Below, piece after piece: positions 7,396 to 16,364 of a stretch of 36,222 nt of DNA. A model generated the notes under the pieces. The model searched no databases. It was not told where the DNA came from and saw only the letters and a program-made list of their open reading frames with translations. Numbering within the stretch: the stretch's first letter is position 1; every line of letters starts with the position of its first letter. The position numbers were made by a program, and so were the translations under genes. Origin of the DNA: JANQJA01 sp040880285 (GTDB lineage Bacteria > Pseudomonadota > Gammaproteobacteria > Pseudomonadales > Azotimanducaceae); the NCBI GenBank assembly GCA_040880285.1, contig JBBDIT010000024.1:1-36222 (forward strand). The letters are read 5' to 3'.

Positions 7396-9612
7396 TTAGA
7401 ACAGATCTACCGGATCCACATCAACGGACCATCGGACTTTTCTAGTGGAAGGCGAGGTTTCCGCCAGTTCGATGCAATGAGCCAGCATGTGCTTCAACGA
7501 AGTGCGTGCATCGCTACTGATCAGAAGATGCGCGCGATATTTACCCGCCTTTCTTTCCATTGATGCCGGTATCGGGCCTAACACCGAAACAGAGGTGGCA
7601 GGGTTTACGTTTTCTGCAATGGATTGAAGAAAATTCATGGGTGCTTGCCTTGTGGTGGCCTCGGCGCGGATCAGGGCATGATGGTGAAAGGGTGGAAGCT
7701 CATAGGTTTTACGTTCTTGTAATAGTCGATCTGCAAAGCGCTCGTAGCCTTCTTCAATCAACTGACGAAAGATGGGTTGGTCAGGCAGGTGTGTCTGGAT
7801 CACAACCACCCCGGGTTTGTTGGCGCGGCCGGCGCGCCCGCCGACCTGTAGAATCAGTTGTCCCATACGCTCGGATGCCTTGTAATTGGCGCTGTAAAAT
7901 CCGGCGTCCATATCCACAATAGCGACCAGGGTAACGTCGGGGAAGTGATGGCCTTTTGCAAGCAGTTGGGTCCCAACCAGAATTACTGGTTCACCCTTTT
8001 GAATCTCTGCCCGAAAGCGATCCATATTGTGCTTGCCTCGTGTAGAGTCCCGATCGATACGAATAATGCGATGCTTGCCAAAAAGATCCGATAACGTTTG
8101 CTCAATCCTCTGGGTTCCGATCCCGATTAAAGCCAGGTCCGCCCCATGGCACTCCGGGCAGGTCCTCGGTATGGGAATCTGGCTAGTGCAGTGATGACAG
8201 ATCAAAACGCCCATCGGCTGGTGCACGGTAAGTCGGGCGTCGCATCGATGGCAGTGGGCTATATAGCCACACTCACGGCACATGAGCACGGGGGAATAGC
8301 CGCGTCGATTCAGGAACACCAGTACCTGGTTATGGGCTTCCAGTTCCCGCTTCATTGCTTCAAGGAGGGGAGGCGCGAAACCCTCGGTTAGAGGCAAATT
8401 CCTCAGGTCGATGACGCGGTAGGTGGCTGGCATCGTCGTTCCCGGGCGAGACACCAGTCGTACCAGGTGATACTTGCCAGTTTTCGCGTTGTGCCATGAT
8501 TCCAGCGACGGCGTGGCACTACCCAGGATGACAGGCACTTGTTCCATTTGACCACGCAGGACAGCCAGGTCCCGTGCCGAGTATCGGAATCCATCCTGCT
8601 GTTTGAAAGATGTGTCGTGTTCCTCGTCGACGACGATCAGGCCCGGATGCTTGAGCGGTGCAAAGATTGCAGAGCGGGTCCCGATAATGATCCCGGCGGC
8701 ACCGCTACGTGCGGCCATCCAGGCAGTCAGGCGTTCACGGTCAGTCATACCGGAGTGGAAAACCGAAATCGGGACATTGAAGCGGGCATTGAAACGCTGA
8801 ACGGTCTGGGGTGTGAGACCGATTTCAGGTACCAGTACCAGCGCCTGTTTACCTGCTCTCAGTACCTTTTCGATTAATTCGAAGTAAACCTCGGTTTTAC
8901 CGCTCCCGGTGATGCCAAACAGTAATGAAGGTTTGGTTCCGGCTGCTGCAATCGAGGCAACCACCTGGTGCTGGGCCTCCGTCAGCTCGATCGTTGCCTT
9001 GTAATCGACTCCGCCCGGATCGAACGGGGCCTGGTCTCCGAGCCGTCGAGAAATCCAGGCTGCAAATCCCTTGTCAACCAGGGCCCGGATGACGCCGGCG
9101 GTAACTGCTGCCTGTTTCAGCCGGGTACGGGTAAGACCGGATGGGTCGCTACCTCTGAGCAAGCGCAACAACGCGGCTTGTGCTGGTGCACGCTTCAACA
9201 GAGAGAGGTCAAGGGTAAAACCCTTCTCGGTAGAGACCAGGAATTCCTCAGTCTGTGCGATGTCGGCTCCTCGCCGCACCAGCGCGGGTAACGCGCTCGC
9301 TATCACCTCGCCCACCGGATGCTGATAGTAATCGGCAGCCCACAGGCAGAGTCTGAGGAGGATGGGTGCAAGCACAGGATCGTCATCGAGGATCGCAAAA
9401 GGGGTCTTGAGCCTGTTTTTATCGACAGGAGCAGTGCTCGTGGCCTCGATAAGTACGCCAACCAATGTTCGTCTGCCAAATGGCACCCGTATTCGAATAC
9501 CTGGGTTTAGCCCCGCCGGGTCTACGCTTGCAGGCAGACGGTAGTGAAAGGTGCGTCGTAAGGGCGTTGGTACAGCAACGTTCAGGTACTTCTTGTCTTT
9601 GGGGCTCGACAT
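7396..9612 (-). CDS. priA: Primosomal protein N' (replication restart helicase PriA)
   Basis: PriA is a 3'-5' superfamily 2 helicase that recognises stalled forks and reloads the replisome. The 738-residue protein has the N-terminal fork-binding domain (VAVPTPLRRTFHYRLP), Walker A GITGSGKT (about residue 232), the DEEHD box (about 327), the GSATPSLES motif III, and an embedded zinc module with paired cysteines CRECG, CHRC, CHHC and CPEC (about 444-486), followed by the helicase lobe with GTQLLAKGHHFPDVTL and VGGRAGR. All eight zinc cysteines are present. The ATG at 9612 fits the family N-terminus. It is divergent from rpmE, with 131 bases between. Confidence 0.97.
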   Translation of the reverse strand: MSSPKDKKYLNVAVPTPLRRTFHYRLPASVDPAGLNPGIRIRVPFGRRTLVGVLIEATSTAPVDKNRLKTPFAILDDDPVLAPILLRLCLWAADYYQHPVGEVIASALPALVRRGADIAQTEEFLVSTEKGFTLDLSLLKRAPAQAALLRLLRGSDPSGLTRTRLKQAAVTAGVIRALVDKGFAAWISRRLGDQAPFDPGGVDYKATIELTEAQHQVVASIAAAGTKPSLLFGITGSGKTEVYFELIEKVLRAGKQALVLVPEIGLTPQTVQRFNARFNVPISVFHSGMTDRERLTAWMAARSGAAGIIIGTRSAIFAPLKHPGLIVVDEEHDTSFKQQDGFRYSARDLAVLRGQMEQVPVILGSATPSLESWHNAKTGKYHLVRLVSRPGTTMPATYRVIDLRNLPLTEGFAPPLLEAMKRELEAHNQVLVFLNRRGYSPVLMCRECGYIAHCHRCDARLTVHQPMGVLICHHCTSQIPIPRTCPECHGADLALIGIGTQRIEQTLSDLFGKHRIIRIDRDSTRGKHNMDRFRAEIQKGEPVILVGTQLLAKGHHFPDVTLVAIVDMDAGFYSANYKASERMGQLILQVGGRAGRANKPGVVVIQTHLPDQPIFRQLIEEGYERFADRLLQERKTYELPPFHHHALIRAEATTRQAPMNFLQSIAENVNPATSVSVLGPIPASMERKAGKYRAHLLISSDARTSLKHMLAHCIELAETSPSTRKVRWSVDVDPVDLF

Positions 9613-9671
9613 GATCGGATTATGCCACGGTGTCCCTGGCGGAAGGGGCAGGGTGCAGGGCTTTTCTCCTC

Positions 9672-9699
9672 TTGCGATTCAGCGGCTGTCTGGTATGAT
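9672..9699 (+). promoter_or_regulatory. Probable sigma-70 promoter of rpmE
   Basis: TTGCGA (9672-9677) and TATGAT (9694-9699) are 16 bases apart, and TG precedes the -10 box in extended form (TGGTATGAT). The predicted start near 9706 lies about 38 bases before the rpmE ATG. This is pattern evidence only. Confidence 0.5.
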
Positions 9700-9743
9700 T
9701 CGCAACCTCGCGAAAAGCACGTATTTTAAAGCAGGTTGATGTC

Positions 9744-9953
9744 ATGAAAGCTGGAATTCACCCCAAATATGAAGAAATTACCGCCCGTTGTAGCTGCGGT
9801 AACGAAATCAAGACCAGATCCACGATCTGCGAAGATATTCATCTGGAAGTATGTTCACAGTGCCATCCGTTTTATACCGGCAAGCAGAAGCTGGTCGATA
9901 CGGCCGGGCGAATTGATCGATTTAACAAGCGTTTCGGTCGAGGCAAAAGTTAA
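9744..9953 (+). CDS. rpmE: 50S ribosomal protein L31 (zinc-binding type)
   Basis: bL31 is a small protein of the large ribosomal subunit that bridges to the 30S head. The 69-residue product begins MKAGIHPKYEEIT and has the zinc ligands Cys16, Cys18, Cys37 and Cys40 (CSC and CSQC), the C+ paralogue used when zinc is sufficient. The end HPFYTGKQKLVDTAGRIDRFNKRF is family typical. AGG stands upstream of the ATG. The gene has its own promoter and a strong terminator (9982-10007), so it is likely monocistronic. Its place beside priA is conserved in many gammaproteobacteria. Confidence 0.97.
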   Translation: MKAGIHPKYEEITARCSCGNEIKTRSTICEDIHLEVCSQCHPFYTGKQKLVDTAGRIDRFNKRFGRGKS

Positions 9954-9981
9954 GCTCGTACCTAAGCTGGCAGGTAAGGAA

Positions 9982-10007
9982 GGGTGCGGGATACGCACCC
10001 TTTTTTT
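9982..10007 (+). terminator. Rho-independent terminator after rpmE
   Basis: GGGTGCG (9982-9988) pairs perfectly with CGCACCC (9994-10000) around a five-base loop and is followed by seven T. It lies 28 bases after the rpmE stop. Confidence 0.93.
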
Positions 10008-10024
10008 ATCTGTCTTTTGGTGTG

Positions 10025-10062
10025 GCAAGAGTGTAGCAAGAGTGTAGCAAGAGTATAGCAAG
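10025..10062. repeat. 11-base tandem repeat upstream of maeB
   Basis: The unit gcaagagtgta occurs at 10025-10035 and 10036-10046, as gcaagagtata at 10047-10057, and partially (gcaag) from 10058. It ends 24 bases before the maeB ATG, between the rpmE terminator and the gene, so it lies in the promoter or leader region. Confidence 0.9.
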
Positions 10063-10085
10063 CATCCTTTGATAGCAGGCGTTCT

Positions 10086-11354
10086 ATGACAGATTCCAGT
10101 AATTTCCGTGCACGGGCACTTGCGTATCACGCGGAGCCATCGCCCGGCAAAATGTCCACCACCTTGACCACCCGTGCGAACAATGCCGATGACCTGGCGC
10201 TTGCATACTCTCCTGGTGTTGCCGAACCCGTCCGGGAGATAGCCAACGATCCGGAGACCGCCTACGCCTATACTTCTAAAGGTAATCTGGTTGGCGTAAT
10301 CAGTAACGGCACAGCGATTTTGGGTCTTGGTAATCTGGGTGCACTGGCCAGTAAACCGGTCATGGAAGGCAAGGCCTTGCTGTTTAAACGCTTCGCGAAT
10401 ATCGACTGTTTTGATATCGAAGTGATGACTACTGATATCGATGAGTTTGTGGCGACGGTAATTAATATTGCGCCTACCTTCGGCGGCATTAATCTTGAGG
10501 ACATCGCGGCACCCGCGTGTTTCGAAATTGAAAGGCGCTTGAAAGCCAGTCTCGACATTCCCGTTTTCCATGACGACCAACATGGTACTGCGATAGTCAC
10601 TGCTGCCGGTTTGCTCAATGCACTTGAACTCAAAGGCAAGCGGCTGGCTGATGTCAGCATCGTCTGTCTCGGTGCCGGTGCAGCGGCCATCGCCATCATG
10701 AACCTGTTGACGGAACTGGGCGCTTCCCGTGAGCAGATGGTAATGGTGGATTCCAAAGGCGTCATCCACCAGGGCAGGGACGACCTTTCCGTGTACAAAC
10801 AGGCATTCGCGGTCGAGACGGACAAGCGAACCCTGCAGGATGCCTGCAAGGATGCCGATGTATTTATCGGTGTATCTGGCGCCAACCTCCTGACTGGATC
10901 CTGCCTCATGGCCATGGCCAGCGATCCGGTTGTCTTTGCGATGGCTAATCCGGATCCGGAAATTACACCGGAGCAAGCCCACGGTCTTCGCAGCGATGTC
11001 ATATTGGCGACGGGGCGTTCCGATTACCCGAATCAGGTTAACAATGTATTGTGTTTTCCATTTATGTTTCGTGGTGCACTGGACGTCCGTGCGACTGATA
11101 TCAATGAGCCCATGAAAATGGCGGCGGTCCATGCCATCAGCCAGCTGGCGCGCGAGGAGGTGCCAGTTGAGGTACTGGCAGCCTATGAAGGTATTGACTC
11201 GCTCACATTTGGTCCGGATTATATTATTCCAAAACCCATGGACCCTCGTCTGCTCAATCGGGTTTCCGAAGCTGTTGCGAGGGCCGCGATTGAATCCGGC
11301 GCAGCGCGTCTCGATACACTGCCAGGCCAATACCGGTTGAAACAGAGCGCTTAG
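10086..11354 (+). CDS. maeB: Malic enzyme (NADP-dependent type, without phosphotransacetylase domain)
   Basis: The enzyme oxidatively decarboxylates malate to pyruvate, yielding NAD(P)H. The 422-residue protein has the malic enzyme N-terminal domain with the catalytic tyrosine region LALAYSPGVAEP, the lysine region EGKALLFKRF, the metal motif NLEDIAAPACFEIE and VFHDDQHGTA, then a Rossmann domain (VCLGAGAAAIAIMNLL) and the C-terminal RSDYPNQVNNVLCFPFMFRGAL. Long MaeB proteins carry a phosphotransacetylase domain after this point; this one stops, as does the short form at this locus in Pseudomonas. NADP preference is inferred from the family, not proven. The ATG has AGG seven to eight bases upstream. 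It converges on mrcA with only 6 bases between the stop codons. Confidence 0.93.
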   Translation: MTDSSNFRARALAYHAEPSPGKMSTTLTTRANNADDLALAYSPGVAEPVREIANDPETAYAYTSKGNLVGVISNGTAILGLGNLGALASKPVMEGKALLFKRFANIDCFDIEVMTTDIDEFVATVINIAPTFGGINLEDIAAPACFEIERRLKASLDIPVFHDDQHGTAIVTAAGLLNALELKGKRLADVSIVCLGAGAAAIAIMNLLTELGASREQMVMVDSKGVIHQGRDDLSVYKQAFAVETDKRTLQDACKDADVFIGVSGANLLTGSCLMAMASDPVVFAMANPDPEITPEQAHGLRSDVILATGRSDYPNQVNNVLCFPFMFRGALDVRATDINEPMKMAAVHAISQLAREEVPVEVLAAYEGIDSLTFGPDYIIPKPMDPRLLNRVSEAVARAAIESGAARLDTLPGQYRLKQSA

Positions 11355-11360
11355 GCCGGG

Positions 11361-13748
11361 CTAGAATATTTGCTTGAGGGGTTCACCGGACTCTTCTTTC
11401 CTTGCGATCGCAGTTGCCTGACCCGGTACCAGTTCCTCGCGGAAGATCTCGAAGATGGCATCGGGGTCGCCGGGCGCTGCACGCAGGCCCGTGTCCGGAT
11501 TGATGCGTACGCTTACCAGACCATTGGGGATGGGCAACTCACTGGATTCTGATACAGGTGGCAGCGCTTCCCGCATGAAGTCAATCCAGGTTTCGATCGG
11601 CGTTGTGGAGCCCCATTCCCTGTTACCTACCGGACTATTGTCATCGAATCCGGCCCAGGTTGTTGCGACCAGTTCATGCGTGTAGCCGGAAAACCAAATA
11701 TCAGCATCGTTTGTGGTGCCGGTCTTGCCTTTCAGGTCACTCCTTTCTAACGCCCGGACCGCCTTGGTGCCTGTGCCGCGCTTCATCACATCGGCCAATA
11801 TACTATCCATGATGTAGGCGACCCGGGGTTCAATGATGCGGCTGGCCCTTGGCAAGCCGTTGCATTGTGCTTCCGTCTCGCAGGCAGTGGCGGGACGCAC
11901 CACGAAAATGTCACTATCGTTGATTGAGGTAATCGTTGTAATCAGGAATGGCTCAACCTTGAAGCCGCCATTGGCAAACGCGGCATAACCGGTTGCAACC
12001 TCCAGCGGTGTGAGCCCTATGGTGCCGCCGCCAAACGCGAGCTGTACATTTTCCGGAAAGTTCGAAGTGTCAAAGCCGAATCGCTTGACGTAGTCGATGG
12101 CGTTGGCGGGACCATAGTCGAGTATGACCCGGAGCGACACCAGATTGATCGACCGGTACAGCGCCTCGCGCAAGCGAACATTACCATGGAAAATATCACT
12201 GGAATTGGAGGGACGGTACACCTCTTCCAGTTCTCCCCCCGGCAGCACTATGGGGGCGTCATTGTACATTGAGGCAGCAGTCAGTCCGCTCTCCAATGCA
12301 CCGGCATAGAAAAATGGTTTGAAGTTTGAGCCTGGCTGTCGCCTTGCCTGGGTGACATGATTGTACTGCCTGGCGTTAAAGTCATAGCCACCCACCAGGG
12401 CGGTAATCGCCCCATTTTTTGGATTCAGCGCCACCAGCGCGCCCTCAATGGCGGGGACTTGTCCCAGCGCCCAGCCAGCTTCGGTCCGTTCAATCCTGAT
12501 GACATCACCTGGACCGACAATATCCGCGGCGGTACCGGGTCTCGGTCCTCGCGTGTTGACGTCAATGTACGGGCGTGCCCAACTCAGGTTGTCCCAGCCG
12601 ATAGTGATGATGTTGAGGCTTTTGTCCAGTACGTCGATTTCCCGTTCGCGGGTTTCGAGCACGATCGCTGGATGCTGGTTACCGAGGACGGGTAAGCGCT
12701 CCAGCGTTGCAGTCCAGTTTGCCGGGTAGCCATACTCAGGTGCTGCCAGAAATTCCTCCGTGCCCACAATACGTTTGAATTCGGGGCCACGGTAACCGTG
12801 GCGGCGATCATACTCGTTCAATTTTCCAGTTACGGCCTCTCTGGCGGCCAGCTGTTGGCGACTGTTGATCGTGGTGTGGACCACCAGGCCTAGATTGTAG
12901 GCATCGGAACCATATTCAGTTAGTAAGTGCTTACGTACAGTTTCTGCTACATATAACGCGGAAACCTCGACATCCCTTCCATGGACCCGGGCAGTGATCG
13001 GAGCAGCCACCGCTTCCTCATAAGCGCTCCTGGTGATGGAGTTTTGCTCCCGCATTCGAGACAGGACCAGGTTGCGCCGCGCCAGCGCGCGTGCGGGGCC
13101 ATTGATGGGGTTTCCGGCCTCGGGTGCCTGGGGAATACCTGCCAACATTGCCGTCTCGGCCAACGTGAGTTGGTCGATATCCTTACCATAGTAAGTGTTT
13201 GCAGCAGCCTGGATACCAAACGAGTGTTTGCCAAACGGAATAATATTCACGTACAGGGTCAGGATTTCGGGTTTGCTGAGCTCTTGCTCCAGTTTGATGG
13301 CAAGCAGCATCTCTTTGAATTTACGTATAAAACGGACTTCGGTTGCGCCGGAAACATTCTTGACCAGCTGCATCGTGATGGTACTGGCGCCGGACTTGAT
13401 GTCCCCCTTATTGCGCACCAGCTGCCAGGTGGCGTTGGCCAGGGTGATAAGGTCAATACCGCCGTGCTCAAAGAACCGTTTGTCCTCTGTATCCAGAAGG
13501 GCGCGGGTAAACAATTCGGGGATCTGGGTGTAGCCGATTGGCTGCAGTCGCTCCCCGAATTCCTGTATCAGCTTGTCATCAGTGGTATAAATCCGCAGCG
13601 GCGCCCGCAGCTTAACGTCGGTAATGCTGGATACCGCTGGTACCTGCGGGTTCAGGTACAGATAGGCAGCCGCCAAAATGAGCACTGTGCCACATATTGC
13701 AGCAAACAAACTCCATAGAATAATAATTGTAAGGGTGAGGCCTCGCAT
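11361..13748 (-). CDS. mrcA: Penicillin-binding protein 1A (bifunctional transglycosylase/transpeptidase)
   Basis: PBP1a polymerises and cross-links peptidoglycan from the outer face of the inner membrane. The 795-residue protein has an N-terminal anchor (about residues 5-32), a GT51 glycosyltransferase domain with catalytic Glu88 in LLDTEDKRFFEH and STITMQLVKN, an inserted middle domain, and a transpeptidase domain with Ser474 in the SxxK motif (SNFK), SIN as the SxN motif and KTGT (GKTGTTND). I chose the ATG at 13748; a TTG at 13784 would add 12 residues, but it overlaps a TATAAT-like -10 box (minus strand, 13789-13784), so the message probably begins after it. It is divergent from pilM, as in Pseudomonas, where the homologue is called ponA. 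Confidence 0.96.
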   Translation of the reverse strand: MRGLTLTIIILWSLFAAICGTVLILAAAYLYLNPQVPAVSSITDVKLRAPLRIYTTDDKLIQEFGERLQPIGYTQIPELFTRALLDTEDKRFFEHGGIDLITLANATWQLVRNKGDIKSGASTITMQLVKNVSGATEVRFIRKFKEMLLAIKLEQELSKPEILTLYVNIIPFGKHSFGIQAAANTYYGKDIDQLTLAETAMLAGIPQAPEAGNPINGPARALARRNLVLSRMREQNSITRSAYEEAVAAPITARVHGRDVEVSALYVAETVRKHLLTEYGSDAYNLGLVVHTTINSRQQLAAREAVTGKLNEYDRRHGYRGPEFKRIVGTEEFLAAPEYGYPANWTATLERLPVLGNQHPAIVLETREREIDVLDKSLNIITIGWDNLSWARPYIDVNTRGPRPGTAADIVGPGDVIRIERTEAGWALGQVPAIEGALVALNPKNGAITALVGGYDFNARQYNHVTQARRQPGSNFKPFFYAGALESGLTAASMYNDAPIVLPGGELEEVYRPSNSSDIFHGNVRLREALYRSINLVSLRVILDYGPANAIDYVKRFGFDTSNFPENVQLAFGGGTIGLTPLEVATGYAAFANGGFKVEPFLITTITSINDSDIFVVRPATACETEAQCNGLPRASRIIEPRVAYIMDSILADVMKRGTGTKAVRALERSDLKGKTGTTNDADIWFSGYTHELVATTWAGFDDNSPVGNREWGSTTPIETWIDFMREALPPVSESSELPIPNGLVSVRINPDTGLRAAPGDPDAIFEIFREELVPGQATAIARKEESGEPLKQIF

Positions 13749-14001
13749 GCGAGATAGACAACTTCGACATAATCCGGATGCCAATTATAGGGCGAAATGG
13801 GTCCAAATAGGTAAATGACGAGTGCCGAAAAATGATTATAATGGCTCCCCCGGCGCGAAACTTGACCCCAAAAATTCTTTAATAAATGAAGATATTACGG
13901 GGTATTTCTCAATTAAATTGTTTGCGCTTATGTTGAGAGTGGTATTTAATGTAATATTGCATGTATCGACTGTAAGTGCGCGAACTGAATAGGAATTTAA
14001 T

Positions 14002-15075
14002 GTGTTTAGCTTTTTAAACAAGAGGCCAAACACGATGCTCGGGCTGGATATCAGCTCGACTTCGGTCAAATTACTGGAACTCTCCAGATCTGGCGGCAAG
14101 TATCGCGTGGAAAGCTATGGCGTCGAGCCGCTGCCGGAAAATGCAGTGGTTGAGAAAAATATCGCGGACGTCGAGGGCGTTGGTGAAGCGATCCAGCGTC
14201 TGGTTGCGAGATCAAAAACCAAGGTCAAGGACGCCGCGGTGGCCGTGGCAGGATCAGCTGTTATTACCAAGACCATCGAAATGTCCGCGAACTTGAGCGA
14301 AGATGAAATGGAAAACCTGCTACAGGTTGAAGCAGATCAATATATTCCTTATCCATTGGATGAAGTCGCGCTTGATTTTGAAGTAATGGGACCTTCACCA
14401 AGGAGTGAAGAGCAGGTTGAGGTCTTACTCGCCGCTTGCCGTCGGGAAAACGTTGAGATGCGCCAGGCGGCATTAGAACTTGGTGGTTTGAAGGCGAAAG
14501 TGGTCGATATAGAAGCGCATTGCATGCAGCGGGCCTTTAACCTCGTCAGGGAACAGTTTATGGGTGAGGAAGGCGATGATGACCAGATAATCGCCATCAT
14601 TGACATAGGCGCGACTATGACGACTTTGTCCGTGCTCACGGATTCCGGGACGCCATATACACGGGAACAATTATTTGGCGGCAAACAGCTGACCGAAGAG
14701 ATTCAGAGACGATACAGCTTGTCTGTAGAAGAAGCGGGTCTCGCCAAAAAACAAGGTGGATTACCCGACGATTATGAAACTGAAGTCCTGCAGCCTTTTA
14801 AGGAAGCTGTTGTGCAGCAGGTCACGCGTTCGCTGCAGTTCTTTTACTCATCGAGTGCCTATGATGATGTGGATCACATTATTCTTGCGGGTGGCACCGC
14901 CTCGATTGAGGGGCTCGCGGATATGGTATCTGCAAAATTGGGAACTCCGACTTCGATGGCGAACCCTTTTGCCAATATGACCTTGTCGTCGAAGGTCAAC
15001 GAAATAAACCTTGGCAACGATGCGCCGGCAATGATGATTGCCTGTGGTCTTGCGATGAGGAGTTTTGACACATGA
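14002..15075 (+). CDS. pilM: Type IV pilus assembly actin-like ATPase PilM
   Basis: PilM is a cytoplasmic actin-fold ATP-binding protein that binds the N-terminus of PilN and forms the inner-membrane alignment complex of type IV pili. The 357-residue product starts MFSFLNKR and has the phosphate-1 loop GLDISSTSVKLLEL (Asp16), the phosphate-2 motif IIDIGATMTTLSVL and the adenosine motif IILAGGTASIEGL. The start is GTG at 14002 with AGGA seven bases upstream. An ATG two bases earlier opens a six-codon frame only. It is the first gene of pilMNOPQ; about 250 AT-rich bases separate it from mrcA on the other strand, and these must hold the operon promoter, but I see no convincing -35/-10 pair. Confidence 0.96.
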   Translation: MFSFLNKRPNTMLGLDISSTSVKLLELSRSGGKYRVESYGVEPLPENAVVEKNIADVEGVGEAIQRLVARSKTKVKDAAVAVAGSAVITKTIEMSANLSEDEMENLLQVEADQYIPYPLDEVALDFEVMGPSPRSEEQVEVLLAACRRENVEMRQAALELGGLKAKVVDIEAHCMQRAFNLVREQFMGEEGDDDQIIAIIDIGATMTTLSVLTDSGTPYTREQLFGGKQLTEEIQRRYSLSVEEAGLAKKQGGLPDDYETEVLQPFKEAVVQQVTRSLQFFYSSSAYDDVDHIILAGGTASIEGLADMVSAKLGTPTSMANPFANMTLSSKVNEINLGNDAPAMMIACGLAMRSFDT

Positions 15076-15125
15076 ACCAGAGCGAATATGGAGGGAAGGC
15101 CTAGAACACCAGGCACGGGATTCCG

Positions 15126-15689
15126 ATGGGTGATATCAAGATCAACTTACTTCCCTGGCGTGAAGAGCTAAGGGAGCAGAAAAAGCAGGAATTCATTCAG
15201 GTGCTTATGGGTGTCCTGCTGGTTGCCGGTGGCATCGTATTTGGTTTTGATCGCTTTTATAACGACGCAATTGATACCCAGACCTCGCGTAATACTTTTC
15301 TTCAAAGAGAGATACAAACACTTGAACAGCGGATTGCGGAAATCAAGTTACTCCAGCAAAAGAGAAACGAACTGCTCTCAAGGATGCAGGTTATCCAGGA
15401 ATTACAGGGTAACCGACCAATTATCGTTCGGCTGTTCGATGAGCTGGCGCGTCGGCTATCGGACCGGGTTTTCTATACTGAGCTCAGGTTCCAGGGGAAG
15501 AATGTCTCCATTCAGGGCGTCGCAGAGTCTAACAACCGAATCTCGAGCCAACTTCGCAACTTCGATGAGTCGGAATGGTTCGACAAACCCAACGTAACTG
15601 CCATTAACGCCGACCAGGGCTTTGGTCCCCAGGCCAGCACGTTTACCTTGAGTGTGGAGCAGAGCGCTCCGAAGAAGGAGGACAACTAG
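15126..15689 (+). CDS. pilN: Type IV pilus assembly protein PilN
   Basis: PilN is a bitopic inner-membrane protein. Its cytoplasmic N-terminal motif INLLPWRE (residues 6-13 here) docks into PilM, and its periplasmic part pairs with PilO. The 187-residue product shows that motif, one transmembrane segment (about 23-42), a coiled-coil stretch rich in Glu, Gln and Arg (about 58-95) and a ferredoxin-like domain (about 100-180). It starts 50 bases after pilM and ends 2 bases before pilO. Confidence 0.95.
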   Translation: MGDIKINLLPWREELREQKKQEFIQVLMGVLLVAGGIVFGFDRFYNDAIDTQTSRNTFLQREIQTLEQRIAEIKLLQQKRNELLSRMQVIQELQGNRPIIVRLFDELARRLSDRVFYTELRFQGKNVSIQGVAESNNRISSQLRNFDESEWFDKPNVTAINADQGFGPQASTFTLSVEQSAPKKEDN

Positions 15690-15691
15690 CC

Positions 15692-16348
15692 ATGGCGTTT
15701 GAAGACATCCTGGAGAGTGTCAAGAACCTTCAAAATTTTGATATGGACCAGCTTAATGACGTCGAGAATGTCGGAAGCTGGCCGATGGCTGTCAAGGTCA
15801 TTATATGGACTATTGCCTTTGCCGGGGCGCTGGCGGGTGGATACTTTGCGCATATTACGAACTTGCAGAGTGAACTAGACAAAACGCAGAGACAGGAAGC
15901 AACGCTCAAGGCGGACTACGAAAAAAAGTTTTTTGAAGCTGCCCACCTTGAGGCTTATCGGAAACAGCAAAACGAGATGGAAGAGTCATTTGAGGCTATT
16001 TTGAGGCAGTTACCGAGTGACACAGAGATTCCAGGCTTGATTGAGGACATTACACTTGTGGGCCTCAAAAATGGATTGTCGTTTTCCAGCATCGACCTGC
16101 AACCAGAGCGTACACACGAATTTTATGTTGAAAAGCCAATCCGGATTGTAGTGTCTGGCAACTATCATGATTTGGGCGCATTTGTCAGTGACGTTGCCGA
16201 CTTGTCGCGAATTGTTACCTTGCATGATTTTACGATTACACCTGTCGACCGTAGGGCAGCCAGGAACCAGGACAACGACTCCGGTGGTGGAATACTGCGT
16301 ATGTCGATAACTGCCAGAACCTATAGATACAATGACCAGAGAGGCTAA
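15692..16348 (+). CDS. pilO: Type IV pilus assembly protein PilO
   Basis: PilO forms heterodimers with PilN in the periplasm and links the inner-membrane complex to PilP. The 218-residue protein has a cytoplasmic N-terminus with VKNLQNFDMDQLNDVENVGSWP-like sequence typical of the family, a transmembrane helix (about 32-52), a coiled coil (about 53-95) and the domain starting LRQLPSDTEIPGLIEDIT, the best conserved PilO segment. It begins 2 bases after pilN. Its last codons overlap an in-frame upstream start of the pilP frame, but not the preferred pilP start. Confidence 0.95.
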   Translation: MAFEDILESVKNLQNFDMDQLNDVENVGSWPMAVKVIIWTIAFAGALAGGYFAHITNLQSELDKTQRQEATLKADYEKKFFEAAHLEAYRKQQNEMEESFEAILRQLPSDTEIPGLIEDITLVGLKNGLSFSSIDLQPERTHEFYVEKPIRIVVSGNYHDLGAFVSDVADLSRIVTLHDFTITPVDRRAARNQDNDSGGGILRMSITARTYRYNDQRG

Positions 16349-16364
16349 TCAGGTTGTGTTAGTC

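Noticed and set aside
9855..11330. 491-codon open frame on the minus strand antisense to rpmE and maeB
   Set aside because: It lies entirely opposite two well-conserved genes and its translation has no domain, signal or family wording. It is a shadow of the maeB codon pattern.
13918..13961. Candidate sigma-54 or sigma-70 promoter for pilM
   Set aside because: GG and GC elements are 16 instead of 10 bases apart for sigma-54, and the best -35/-10 pairs have wrong spacing, so no site is claimed.
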